Below are positions 17,736 to 26,666 of a DNA stretch of 64,000 bases, piece by piece (positions within the stretch are counted from its first letter, which is position 1; every line of letters starts with the position of its first letter). The stretch spans positions 3,189,501 to 3,253,500 of the forward strand of contig NZ_CP048411.1 of NCBI RefSeq assembly GCF_019355055.1, given 5' to 3'. The notes beneath the pieces are model-generated. The model saw only the letters and a program-made list of their open reading frames with translations, did not search any database and was not told where the DNA came from. Source of the stretch: Pseudomonas sp. MTM4. GTDB taxonomy: Bacteria > Pseudomonadota > Gammaproteobacteria > Pseudomonadales > Pseudomonadaceae. The translations under genes and the position numbers were made by a program.

Positions 17736-19187
17736 TCAGTTGAAGAGTCCGGTGAAGATCCTGGTGGCCAGCAGGCCGGCGGCGCTGTGGTGGCGCGTCG
17801 GAGACAGCAAAGGCAACAGGTGACGCATGCGAGCGTCACGATTGGGCAGTTGTGCCAATTGCTGTTCTAGCAGTTGCGTCTCCTGATCGAAGTCACTGAC
17901 CGTCTGGCTTCGGTTCTGCACCAGTGCCGGCTTGGCCGGACGTTCGTTGACTGCCTGTCGGCGGCCACTGAACTGGCTCTGGCGCTGCGCCAGTGCGGGG
18001 TGCGGCTTGCCGCGGGTCGATGGCTGTTCGGCCAGCCAGTCGCCAGCAATCCAGTCGTGAATCAGCTGCTGCTCATGGGCGCTGAATACGCCGAACATCG
18101 GCCCCTGTTCGCCGGCCACCAGCTGCCAGAAGCGGCTATGCTGCGGGTCTTCATGGCGCTTGATCCAGCCGCGGCGCTGCAGGGTATCGAGAAACTGCGG
18201 AATCTGTTCCGGCTCGGCCAGCCATTGGTTCACCGTGCGACCATCGAAGCGGCAGTAGTCCGAATGCACGAACTGCCCGACACCGGCTTTTTTCTCCAGC
18301 ACGCGCAGCACTTCCTGCTCGGCGTCGAAGCCTCCAATCACCGACAGCGTGCTGGCGCCAAGCTCGTTGAGGCGATAGCCGTTAATGACCCGACGATAGA
18401 ACTTCTCGCTGTCCCCGATCTGCGGCCAGGCCGCTAGCAGGCCCTGTATGGCCTTCTTCGCATGGCCGTTGTCGGCGTTGTCGACGGTGACATGCAGCGT
18501 GAAATAGTAGGGATCGATGCCCAGCTCGGTGAGCTCGTACGAACTGATCAGTAGATGCAGCGGCAGCTGTTCATAACCGAGATTGAAGCCGATCACCTCG
18601 GGCAGGAAATGCTCGGCATGTTCGGCCAACGCCAACTGGATCGCGCCCTGGACGAAGTTCTCGTCATCCAGATTCTGCCAGTCGTCGCACCCCTGACTGG
18701 CGAGCAGCTTGCGATAAAGCACCACATGGTTCTTTTCCGGCTGCCCCTCGCCGAGTTCTTCGAGATAGGTCTGGATCAGGGCGGTGAAACGCGCGTCGTC
18801 CCAGCGCTGCAACAGCCCGTAGAGCCAAGCACCGTCGACCAGCTTGGTCGGCGCCACGCCTTGCAGAAAATGCAGCGCGTGGGCCTTGCTGGAGAAATAG
18901 CGGCGCGGTGCCCCGGCGCGGCGCGCATCGAGATAGCTTTGATATTGGCCGCCGACGCTGGCGGTATGCGCTTCGAGCCATTCACCGAGCCCTGCCGGGT
19001 CCGGCGGTAGATCGCAGGGCAGTGCCGCCGCGGTCTCCAACTGAGCGTTGAGATACTGCGCGGCGTCGGCACGCACGCTCTCGCTGGCCGGCGCATCGAG
19101 CAGCGCGAAATAGAGCGCTCGGGACGGCGCTGCGATCTCGGGCGCAACGGGAGCGGCATCCATGGGTAGGCTTCGAGTCAGTTGCAT
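17736..19187 (-). CDS. Iron-containing redox enzyme family protein (haem-oxygenase-like fold)
   Basis: 483 residues. The central 300 residues look all-helical, with histidine- and glutamate-bearing helices (YLEELGEGQPEKNHVVLYR, LALAEHAEHFLPEVIGFNLG, YYFTLHVTVDNADNGHA). This is the pattern of haem-oxygenase-like di-iron proteins annotated as iron-containing redox enzymes. The C-terminal 120 residues are Gln/Arg-rich and probably disordered. Start uncertain: a second ATG lies 8 codons in. Substrate unknown. Confidence 0.65.
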   Translation of the reverse strand: MQLTRSLPMDAAPVAPEIAAPSRALYFALLDAPASESVRADAAQYLNAQLETAAALPCDLPPDPAGLGEWLEAHTASVGGQYQSYLDARRAGAPRRYFSSKAHALHFLQGVAPTKLVDGAWLYGLLQRWDDARFTALIQTYLEELGEGQPEKNHVVLYRKLLASQGCDDWQNLDDENFVQGAIQLALAEHAEHFLPEVIGFNLGYEQLPLHLLISSYELTELGIDPYYFTLHVTVDNADNGHAKKAIQGLLAAWPQIGDSEKFYRRVINGYRLNELGASTLSVIGGFDAEQEVLRVLEKKAGVGQFVHSDYCRFDGRTVNQWLAEPEQIPQFLDTLQRRGWIKRHEDPQHSRFWQLVAGEQGPMFGVFSAHEQQLIHDWIAGDWLAEQPSTRGKPHPALAQRQSQFSGRRQAVNERPAKPALVQNRSQTVSDFDQETQLLEQQLAQLPNRDARMRHLLPLLSPTRHHSAAGLLATRIFTGLFN

Positions 19188-19377
19188 AAGCTCACACAGC
19201 GGCTAAGGAGGAAGTCCCCCGATGCTGTTTTGGCCTTTACCCAACCGGATAAGTTCAGCGCACCCGTCGAGTGGCCGGTCATCCCGCAAGGTGAGTCTTC
19301 ATGCAACTTCCGAGAGGCGTCGTCTTCCTACCTATTCAGGTGCACGAACGTTTTCAGCGAAACCAGAGGAGGTCCCC

Positions 19378-19596
19378 ATGAACCCATCCGAACGCGGCAA
19401 GGAAAATCTCGACGCCATCACCGACCGCGACGACCAGCGCATCGACCGGGCCGGTGGCAAAACCAATGGCGAAGCCGCCGGCGGCGACCGCAGTGACGTA
19501 CCCGGCGGTGCTTACAACGTGCCGCCGAACATGGCCGACGAAGTCAGCGAAGACGACGCATTGCAGCACCGTAAACCGCAGAAGCCGGAGCGCTAG
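19378..19596 (+). CDS. Small hydrophilic hypothetical protein
   Basis: 72 residues from an ATG with a strong GAGGAGG ribosome site 5 bases upstream. Almost half the residues are charged, with Gly/Asn/Pro-rich stretches (AGGKTNGEAAGGDRSDVPGG), no transmembrane segment and no cysteine. It is probably disordered; similar short proteins occur in pseudomonads, sometimes linked to stress. Function unknown. Confidence 0.6.
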   Translation: MNPSERGKENLDAITDRDDQRIDRAGGKTNGEAAGGDRSDVPGGAYNVPPNMADEVSEDDALQHRKPQKPER

Positions 19597-19763
19597 CTGC
19601 TTGCGCGGAGTAGGTGCGGGCCTGAACTGCCAGGGGGAAAAATATTATCCCCGGCGCTTAATTTTCCCTGCGATCTGGTCGCCTGCTGCCTTTTACACCA
19701 CGCCCGTCGCCGCGGCCGCGGTGACACCGGCTGTTGCCGAACAAAGGACTGCAGAGTTTCGCC

Positions 19764-20096
19764 ATGCGCCAACACAGCCGCCTTACCTTCCGTCATCTGA
19801 GCCGTATACAGGTGACCAATCGTCTCAGCGGCGATCCCATGGGCTACATCGGCGACCTTTCCATCGGCGGTCTGCGTTTAGTGGCCAGGCAACCCCTGGT
19901 CATTGGTGGCTGCTATGAGATGTGCCTACACGTGCCGGACCACGGTGAGCGGCTGCGCGAGGTCGATGTTGTTGTGATCTGCCAATGGGTGCGCAAGGAT
20001 TCACGGCGTGATTCGTTCGAGATGGGCTTTGCTCTCGATCGCCCTTGCCCAGCTTTCGTCGAAATGGTTGCGCAGCTGCTGCCCAGACGGCGCTGA
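19764..20096 (+). CDS. PilZ domain c-di-GMP-binding protein
   Basis: 110 residues, essentially one PilZ domain. Both ligand motifs are present: RQHSR (RxxxR) at residues 2-6 and DLSIGG ([DN]xSxxG) at about 31-36. The ATG is preferred over an upstream TTG because it places the RxxxR motif at the extreme N-terminus, as in many short PilZ proteins. It lies tail-to-tail with flhA at the edge of the flagellar locus, so a role in flagellar braking or swarming control is an attractive inference but not shown. Confidence 0.8.
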   Translation: MRQHSRLTFRHLSRIQVTNRLSGDPMGYIGDLSIGGLRLVARQPLVIGGCYEMCLHVPDHGERLREVDVVVICQWVRKDSRRDSFEMGFALDRPCPAFVEMVAQLLPRRR

Positions 20097-20237
20097 TCTG
20101 CATCTGGCAGCCCGCGGCGGAGCCGGTTAGGCGAGGCGAGGCGAGGCATATTCGCAGCAGTGCGGCAACGCTTGCGGGGCGACTGGGTGCCGCCACCAGG
20201 CGGATGCCGCAAGGCATAGTCCTAGACCTGTTAGTTG

Positions 20238-22334
20238 CTAGCCTAACGTGCCGAGAATATTCACTCCCACCCGATCCGGAATCTCGTTTTGCGACAGCAC
20301 ATGCAGGCCTGGGCTGAACACCCGTGCGTAGCGTGACAGCAGCGGGCGCAACTGCGGCATCACGGTGAGGATCGGCGGATGGCCATCCTTGCGCAGCTTT
20401 TCCTTCACCACCGGCATGCTGTTCTGCAGCTGGTTGAGCAGGCTCGGCTCCACCGGAATGTTGTCCAGGCTCACCTGACCGGCCTGCTGGGCGATGGCCA
20501 GCGCGTTGAGCAGGGTGTTTTCCAGCGCGTTTTCCAGCACGAACACGGCCAGTTCGCGGCGATCGCCAGCGATCATCGAGACGATGCTGCGGCGCAACGC
20601 GTAACGCACGTCGGCTGCCAGCAGCACCGGGTCCTTGGTGGTTTCGCTGCATTCAAGCAAGGTGCTGGCGATGGTTTCGATGTCACGCAGTGGCACTTCT
20701 TCCAGCAGCAGCTGGCGGTAGACGCGCATTTGCTGGGTATAGGTCAGCGCGGCCTTGAGGCTTTCGGCGAGCTTGGGCGCTTGCACGGTCAGACGCTGCA
20801 TCAGGTGCTCGACATCGTCGTGCTTGAACAGGTCCGGCAGATGCTCACGCACCACCTTGTTCAGATGCGTGGCGACCACGCTGGCGCAGTCGATTACCTG
20901 ATAACCCAGGTTCAACGCGCGCGACTTGTCGGACGGCTGAATCCACACCACCTGCATGCGGTACGCCGGGTCGATGCCGAGGATGCCGTCGATCTCGCCG
21001 TAGAGTTCCGGTGAAGGAATCGCCATCAGACGGTCAGCGTGCAGCTCGGCGCCATCGATCTTCTCGCCGTTAATGTAGATGTCGTATTGCGAAGCCTTGA
21101 GCCGCAGACTGTCGCGAATCTGCACTTCCGGCAGCAGAAAGCCCAGGTGCTCGGACAGCGTCTGCCGAACGCCGCGCACCCGTGCCGGCAAGGGCGCACC
21201 GGAGGCTTCGTTGACCAGCCCTACCAGCTTGTAGCCCAAGGAAATCGACAGCCGCTCGACCAGCGGAATGTCTTCCCAAGCCAGCGATTGTGCCTTTTCC
21301 TTGTCCATCGCCTGGCCGATGGCCTGGATTTCCTTGAGATCAGCCCCGGCAGCCGGCGGCTCATGCAGCGACACGCGCCAGCCGATGAAACCGATCAGCG
21401 CGGCGAAGCCGATGAAGGCCAGGTGTGGCATGCCCGGCACCAGGCCGATGACGAACAGGATGCCGGCCACGGTGTACAGCGACGCTGGATTGGCCAGCAA
21501 CTGGCGCTGTACTTGGCTGGTGATGTCGCTGGATTCATTGATCCGGGTGACGATGATCGCTGCCGCCGTAGCCAGCAGCAGCGCCGGGATCTGCGCCACC
21601 AGACCGTCACCGATGGTCAGCAGGGCGTACTGCTTGAAGGCCTCGCCCGCCGCCAGATCGTGAACGAAGACACCGATGGCGAAACCGCCGAAGAGGTTGA
21701 TCAGCAGGATCAGGATGCCGGCGATGGCGTCCCCGCGAACGAACTTCGAAGCACCGTCCATCGCACCGTAGAAGTCGGCTTCCTTGGCTACTTCCTGGCG
21801 CCGCGCCTTGGCTTCCTCGTTGGTCACCAGGCCGGCGTTGAGATCGGCGTCGATAGCCATCTGTTTGCCCGGCAGGGCGTCCAGAGTGAAGCGCGCGGTG
21901 ACTTCCGATATCCGCTCGCCGCCCTTGGTGATGACGATAAAGTTGATGATCATCAGAATGATGAACACCACTAGGCCGACGATGAAGTTGCCGCCGATCA
22001 CCACCTCGCCGAAGGCTTCGATCACCTTGCCCGCCGCGCCGGTGCCGGTGTGACCTTCGAGCAGCACCACCCGGGTCGATGCGACGTTAAGGCACAGGCG
22101 CATGAGCGTGGTGATCAGAATCACTGTCGGGAACAGCGAGAAGTCCAGCGGGCTTTTCGACGACACACTGACCAGCAACACCAGAATCGACATGGCGATG
22201 TTGAAGGTGAACAGCACGTCCAGCAGCTGCGGAGGCAGCGGCAGGATGATCATCGCCAGGATCGACAGGATGATCAGCGGGATTCCAATCCGACCGCTGC
22301 TGAAGGTCGGCGTCAGTTTCTGAATCAGGCTCAT
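20238..22334 (-). CDS. flhA: Lateral flagellar export gate protein FlhA
   Basis: 698 residues. The N-terminal half has about eight transmembrane helices, with the conserved cytoplasmic FHIPEP-like block at about 140-190 (GGERISEVTARFTLDALPGKQMAIDADLN split across it). The C-terminal cytoplasmic domain binds chaperone-substrate complexes. FlhA is the largest gate subunit of the flagellar type III exporter. It is the last gene of the fliM-to-flhA operon; its ATG overlaps the flhB stop by 4 bases. Confidence 0.95.
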   Translation of the reverse strand: MSLIQKLTPTFSSGRIGIPLIILSILAMIILPLPPQLLDVLFTFNIAMSILVLLVSVSSKSPLDFSLFPTVILITTLMRLCLNVASTRVVLLEGHTGTGAAGKVIEAFGEVVIGGNFIVGLVVFIILMIINFIVITKGGERISEVTARFTLDALPGKQMAIDADLNAGLVTNEEAKARRQEVAKEADFYGAMDGASKFVRGDAIAGILILLINLFGGFAIGVFVHDLAAGEAFKQYALLTIGDGLVAQIPALLLATAAAIIVTRINESSDITSQVQRQLLANPASLYTVAGILFVIGLVPGMPHLAFIGFAALIGFIGWRVSLHEPPAAGADLKEIQAIGQAMDKEKAQSLAWEDIPLVERLSISLGYKLVGLVNEASGAPLPARVRGVRQTLSEHLGFLLPEVQIRDSLRLKASQYDIYINGEKIDGAELHADRLMAIPSPELYGEIDGILGIDPAYRMQVVWIQPSDKSRALNLGYQVIDCASVVATHLNKVVREHLPDLFKHDDVEHLMQRLTVQAPKLAESLKAALTYTQQMRVYRQLLLEEVPLRDIETIASTLLECSETTKDPVLLAADVRYALRRSIVSMIAGDRRELAVFVLENALENTLLNALAIAQQAGQVSLDNIPVEPSLLNQLQNSMPVVKEKLRKDGHPPILTVMPQLRPLLSRYARVFSPGLHVLSQNEIPDRVGVNILGTLG

Positions 22335-23470
22335 GTTCGGGCTCGGTTGAACAATTCTTCGGGAATATGGATGTCGCTTGCCAGCTTGGGCTTGGCCCGC
22401 CGACCCTGCTTCCAGGCCTTGAGCTGGAGGATGTAGGTCAGCACATGGGCGACCGCGGTATAGAGCGGTGCCGGGATCTGCTGGTTGACCTGGGTGCTGA
22501 AGTAGATCGCCCGCGCCAGCGGCGGTAGTTCGACCACCTCCAGCCCGTTGGCCTGGGCCAGCTTGCGGATGTACAGCGCGGTTTCATCGACGCCACGGGC
22601 AATAACGAAGGGCGTCTCGGCCTTCTTCGGGTCGTACTTCAAGGCCACCGCGTAATGCGTCGGGTTGACGATCACCACGTCGGCATCCTTTATCACCCGG
22701 CTGATCTGGCGCTGGGCCAGCTGGCGTTGCAGCTGCTTGATACGCGCCTTCACTTCGGGGCGGCCTTCCTGATTCTTGTGCTCTTCCTTGCGCTCCTGCT
22801 TGGTCATGCGCATTTTTTTCAGAAAGAAGAAGCGCTGCAGCGGGATGTCGATCAGTGAGAACAGCACGAATACCAACAGCAGCGAGATGGCCAGGTTGAA
22901 CGTCAGCGAAAAGGCACCGCCGATGGCGTTGGCGATATCGGTTCGCTGCAGGGCGATCAGCTGCGGCGCTGCGTAATATAGCTGGCCGATGGCGACGCCC
23001 AGCAGCGTTGTGATCTTCAGCAGCGACTTGAGCAGCTCGGTCCAGTTCTGCGCGCCGACCATCCGCCCCAGGCCCGTGATCGGGTTGAGCTTGCTGAACT
23101 TGGGCGCGAAGTTCTTCGAGGCGAATACCCAACCGCCCGGCACCAGACCAAAGGCGATGACCAGAATCGGTGTGATCAGCAACGGCAACAGCACGCTGAC
23201 GAACAGCAGCAGGTTGTGGGTAAGAATCAGCTGCAGATCGTCGAGGCTCATCTCGCTTTCGTGGAAGTTGATGTATGAGTAGCTGAACGCCTGCTGCATG
23301 CCATCGAAAAAGAAGCCGATGCTGAATTTGAGTACCAACAGCGTCACCAGCAGCGAGACCGTGGTGGCGACGTCCTTGGAGCGGGTGACCTGGCCGTCGT
23401 CGCGACTCTTCTTGAGTTTCTGCTCGGAGGCCTCTTCGGTTTTGTCCTGGCTGCTGTTCTGCTCAGACAT
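22331..23470 (-). CDS. flhB: Lateral flagellar export switch protein FlhB
   Basis: 379 residues from the ATG of MSEQNSSQDKTEEAS; the longer in-frame extension runs into fliR and is not native. Four transmembrane helices are followed by the cytoplasmic domain with the NPTH autocleavage site in VIVNPTHYAVAL. FlhB switches export specificity from rod/hook to filament proteins after FliK measures hook length. The start overlaps fliR by 8 bases. Confidence 0.95.
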   Translation of the reverse strand: MSEQNSSQDKTEEASEQKLKKSRDDGQVTRSKDVATTVSLLVTLLVLKFSIGFFFDGMQQAFSYSYINFHESEMSLDDLQLILTHNLLLFVSVLLPLLITPILVIAFGLVPGGWVFASKNFAPKFSKLNPITGLGRMVGAQNWTELLKSLLKITTLLGVAIGQLYYAAPQLIALQRTDIANAIGGAFSLTFNLAISLLLVFVLFSLIDIPLQRFFFLKKMRMTKQERKEEHKNQEGRPEVKARIKQLQRQLAQRQISRVIKDADVVIVNPTHYAVALKYDPKKAETPFVIARGVDETALYIRKLAQANGLEVVELPPLARAIYFSTQVNQQIPAPLYTAVAHVLTYILQLKAWKQGRRAKPKLASDIHIPEELFNRART

Positions 23471-24260
23471 CGCGGCCGCTCCGCAGGATCTCGCCGATGT
23501 TATCCAGCAGCTCACGCGTCAGGTGCAGATAGGCTTCCGACAGGTTCGGCAGGGTCAGGTAGATCAATACCAGCCCGGCGATGATGGCCATGGGAAAACC
23601 CAGGGAAAACAGGTTCATTGCTGGAGAAATGCGGTTGAGCAGGCCGAAGCAGAACTGCACGATCGTCATGCAAAAAACGATCGGCAGGGCAATGAGCAAG
23701 GCTGCCGAAATCACCCAGCTCATTGACCAGGCGATGGTTTGCAGCCCGTCGAAATGGATGCCGCTGCCGATCGGCCAGTAGACGAAGCTCTGGTAGATGA
23801 TGGTGACGGTTACCAGATGCCCGTCGATGGCGAAGAACAGCAGCGCCAGCAGGATGAAGTACAGCTGATAGATGATCGAGGCCGATGACACGCCGTTCAT
23901 AGGGTCGTTGAACACTGCCATGGACAGCCCCAGCTGGGTCGAGACGATATCGCCGATCAGGGTGAACACGGTGAACACCAGCATCAGCGCCAGGCCCAGC
24001 AGCAGGCCCATGGCGATCTGCTCGAACGCGGTGAGAATGCCCTTGAGCGACAGCGGGTCGAGCGCCGGCGCGGCTGGGAGCGCGGCCGTCAGCACCACCG
24101 TCAGGGCGATGGCGAGCAGCACGCGGACGCGCACGCTTAGCGATTTGTGGCTGAACATTGGCGCCAGGCTGAACACGGCCATGATCCGGCAGAACGGCCA
24201 CCAATAACCCAGCAACGATTGCAGGTACTGACCGGCCTGCATGATGGGTTCGTTGCCCAT
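23463..24260 (-). CDS. fliR: Lateral flagellar export gate protein FliR
   Basis: 265 residues and six hydrophobic segments. It has the FliR pattern FCRIMAVFSLAPMFSHKSL near residue 25, then VGLSM-type and IYQLYFILLALLFFAIDGH blocks. With FliP and FliQ it forms the export gate core. The ATG 2 bases after the fliQ stop is used; a methionine six codons on is an alternative. Its end overlaps flhB. Confidence 0.94.
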   Translation of the reverse strand: MGNEPIMQAGQYLQSLLGYWWPFCRIMAVFSLAPMFSHKSLSVRVRVLLAIALTVVLTAALPAAPALDPLSLKGILTAFEQIAMGLLLGLALMLVFTVFTLIGDIVSTQLGLSMAVFNDPMNGVSSASIIYQLYFILLALLFFAIDGHLVTVTIIYQSFVYWPIGSGIHFDGLQTIAWSMSWVISAALLIALPIVFCMTIVQFCFGLLNRISPAMNLFSLGFPMAIIAGLVLIYLTLPNLSEAYLHLTRELLDNIGEILRSGRDV

Positions 24261-24262
24261 GG

Positions 24263-24535
24263 CTAACCAACCAGCCGCCCGGCTTGGGTGAAGGTTTCGA
24301 TGAACAGGTCGCTGAACGTGCGCAGGATCCAGTGGCCGGCGAATACCAGCATGCCGAGGGTGATCAACAGGCGCGGGAGGAAGCTCAGCATCTGTTCGTT
24401 GATCTGGGTGGCCGCCTGGAAAATGCTGATCAGCAGACCGCCGAGCAGGCTCGGCACCACCAGCACGCAGACCACCAGCACGATGATGTGGACTGCGTTG
24501 GAAATGATATTGACGGCGGTGTCGGGGGTCAGCAT
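24263..24535 (-). CDS. fliQ: Lateral flagellar export gate protein FliQ
   Basis: 90 residues, two transmembrane helices separated by the conserved loop (LISIFQAATQINEQMLSFLP), the normal length and pattern for FliQ. It has its own ribosome site (AGGTGCTCCC before ATG). Unlike all other junctions in this operon, it is separated from its upstream partner fliP by 1007 bp of repeated DNA. Confidence 0.95.
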   Translation of the reverse strand: MLTPDTAVNIISNAVHIIVLVVCVLVVPSLLGGLLISIFQAATQINEQMLSFLPRLLITLGMLVFAGHWILRTFSDLFIETFTQAGRLVG

Positions 24536-24590
24536 GGGAGCACCTGGAAGGTGAAGGCGTTTCGTGCGATTCGGCTCACAGCACTGCTAT

Positions 24591-25487
24591 GTAGGAGCGA
24601 GGGGGACGCCGAGTTCTTGGCTCGCGAAGCTTTTACGCTTGGGGCACGGCTTATTAGCGGAGTTGTCCGACACATTGGTTTCGCCCTGCTGGGCGACTCA
24701 CTTTTTTCAAACGCGAAAAAAGTAAGCAAAAACGCTTGCCCCTGCATCCGGCCCCGGCTGCGCCGAGGTTCCCTCGCTCCGGTGACGCTCCAGGGGCCCG
24801 CCGCGAAGGGCCATCCATGGCCCATCGCGGCTCTCGCGGCATCCATGCCGCTCAACCCCTTCCGCGCCACCTGCGCTCGGCCTCCTGAAAGGGGCGATAC
24901 GGTGGCGTCTGATGGGCCGTGCAACGAAGCGGATATACGGGCTACAGGGGCGCGTAGGGTGGGTAATGCGGAGCTTACCCGCCGATTTTCGCAGCCGGAG
25001 TTCGACGTCAGTTCCTGCGTCGATGTCGGCGGGAAATGCTTCGCAGTTTTCCGCCCTACAGAATTTTCGTCTTTGTTCTGGGCGTAAACGCCGCAACGTT
25101 GGGTCGAGATGCTTTTCCGATTTTCCTGCGCACGATCCAGCAGACGACGCCGAACGCCCCTTTCAGCAGGCCGAATGGAATCGCTGCGCAGAGGGGCGAG
25201 CGGCATGGATGCCGCGAGAGCCGTGAAGGGTCGGGGCCGCCGTCGGTATGGATGGCCCTTGCGCGGCGCCCCTCGGAGCAGCGATGGAATGAGGGAAGTC
25301 GAGCGAAGCGAGACCCGGATGTAGGGGCAAGACCTTTTGGTTCCTTTTGTTGGTGCAACTGCCAAAAGGGACTCGCCCAGCAGGGCGAAACCAATGCTTC
25401 GGCCCAGTTCGATAATGAGCCTGATGCACCGAACCCAAATCCCGAAAGCTCCGCGAGCAAGGACTAGGCGTCCCCCTACGCTCCTAC
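24591..25487. repeat. Large imperfect inverted repeat between fliQ and fliP
   Basis: Two related arms of about 320-350 bp face each other. The left arm begins GTAGGAGCGAGGGGGACGCC at 24591 and the right arm ends GGCGTCCCCCTACGCTCCTAC at 25487. Both carry, in order from the outer end, a TTGGTTTCGCCCTGCTGGGC block, a GCTTGCCCCT.CATCCGG block, an AAGGGCCATCCAT block and a CTCTCGCGGCATCCATGCCG block. The loop between them (about 24911-25139) contains a smaller inverted repeat (GTAGGGTGGGTAATGCG at 24955 against CGCAGTTTTCCGCCCTAC ending at 25059). No coding region in this interval is supported; long open frames are by-products of the GC-rich repeats. Confidence 0.8.
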
Positions 25488-25542
25488 CAAATCGGCCGAT
25501 GAGTGGATTCAAGCGCGCGCGAGCAGCATTCATCACCGCCAC

Positions 25543-26298
25543 CTAAAACGGCTGCACGCTGGTCGTCAGCGTTCCCATCAACAGGGCCCAGCCATCCACC
25601 AACACAAAGATCATCAGCTTGAACGGCAGCGAGATCATCATCGGCGATAGCATCATCATGCCCATCGCCATCAGCACGCTGGCCACGACCAGATCGATCA
25701 CCAGAAACGGCACGAAAATCATGAAGCCCAGTTGGAAAGCGGTCTTCAGCTCGCTGAGCACGAAGGCTGGCAGCAGCAGCGAAAAGTCCAGATCATCAAG
25801 GTTTTCCGGGATCTGCTCGCCCGCCAAGGACACCATGGTCTCCAGTGAGGTCTTGTTGGTCTGCGCCAACATGAACCCTGAAAGGCTGTCTTTGGACAGG
25901 TCCAGCGCCTGCTCCAGACTGATCTCGTCATTCTGGAACGGCTCGAGGGCCGTGTTGTGAATCTCCTGCCAGACCGGACGCATCACCAGCAGCGTGACGA
26001 TCAATGCGATACCGACCAGCACCTGATTCGGCGGGCTCTGCTGCAGGCCGATGGCCTGGCGCAGGATCGCCAATACAATGATGAAGCGGGTGAAGCAGGT
26101 CATCATCATCAGCATCGCCGGCAGGAAGCCGAGCAAGGTCATGAGGATCAGAATCTGAATCTTGACCGAGAATTCCTGACCGTTCTCGGTATCGTTCAGG
26201 TTGAACAACGTGATCTCACCGCCGGCAGCCTGAGCCACCAGCGGGAACAGGCTGACCAGCACCAGGCACAGCAGCACCAGCCCGCGACGCAGTTTCAT
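25543..26298 (-). CDS. fliP: Lateral flagellar export gate protein FliP
   Basis: 251 residues. It has a cleavable signal peptide (LVLLCLVLVSLFPLVAQAAG) and four further transmembrane helices, with the conserved ILILMTLLGFLPAMLMMMT and FMLAQTNKTSLETMVSL blocks. FliP forms most of the export-gate channel. Its ATG overlaps the fliN stop by 4 bases. The signal sequence and length match flagellar FliP rather than the shorter injectisome SctR. Confidence 0.95.
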   Translation of the reverse strand: MKLRRGLVLLCLVLVSLFPLVAQAAGGEITLFNLNDTENGQEFSVKIQILILMTLLGFLPAMLMMMTCFTRFIIVLAILRQAIGLQQSPPNQVLVGIALIVTLLVMRPVWQEIHNTALEPFQNDEISLEQALDLSKDSLSGFMLAQTNKTSLETMVSLAGEQIPENLDDLDFSLLLPAFVLSELKTAFQLGFMIFVPFLVIDLVVASVLMAMGMMMLSPMMISLPFKLMIFVLVDGWALLMGTLTTSVQPF

Positions 26299-26666
26299 TG
26301 GGTCAGTGCATCCAGGCTGGTGCCCGACAGTTCGACGATGCGCAGGCCGTAGCTGCCGTTCATTACCACCACTTCAGCCTTGGCGAACAGGGTTCCGTTG
26401 ACCTTCACGTCCAGCGGCTCGCCGGCCACTTTGTCGAGCACGATGACGCTGCTGGTGTCGCACTCCATCAGTTCTTTCAGCGAGATTTCCGCCGAGGCCA
26501 CTTCCAAGGTGACATTGACCGGGATCTTGCCGAAGAAACTCAGGTCCTGGCGCGGTACCTGCGGCTGCGGGGTGGGGGCGACGGCTGACTCTTCGGCCGC
26601 GTCGAGGCTCAGGTCGCCCTCGTTGATGAGGTTCTCGAATTCGTTGTCGGACAGTTGACCGGTCAT
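26295..26666 (-). CDS. fliN: Lateral flagellar motor switch protein FliN
   Basis: 123 residues. An acidic N-terminal stretch is followed by a SpoA domain (FFGKIPVNVTLEVASAEISL, then VIVLDKVAGEPLDVKVN). FliN forms the bottom of the C-ring and binds FliH to bring export substrates. The start overlaps fliM by 4 bases and its stop overlaps fliP. Confidence 0.93.
   Translation of the reverse strand: MTGQLSDNEFENLINEGDLSLDAAEESAVAPTPQPQVPRQDLSFFGKIPVNVTLEVASAEISLKELMECDTSSVIVLDKVAGEPLDVKVNGTLFAKAEVVVMNGSYGLRIVELSGTSLDALTQ

Noticed and set aside
20128-20147. Three tandem GGCGA units near the flhA end, possible array or attachment site
   Set aside because: Only three 5-base copies; no second copy at the other end of the locus, and no tRNA or integrase.
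24529-25542. Long minus-strand open frame between fliQ and fliP
   Set aside because: It follows the two arms of an inverted repeat, has no motif or ribosome site, and its protein would be Arg/Ser/Pro-rich by composition only.
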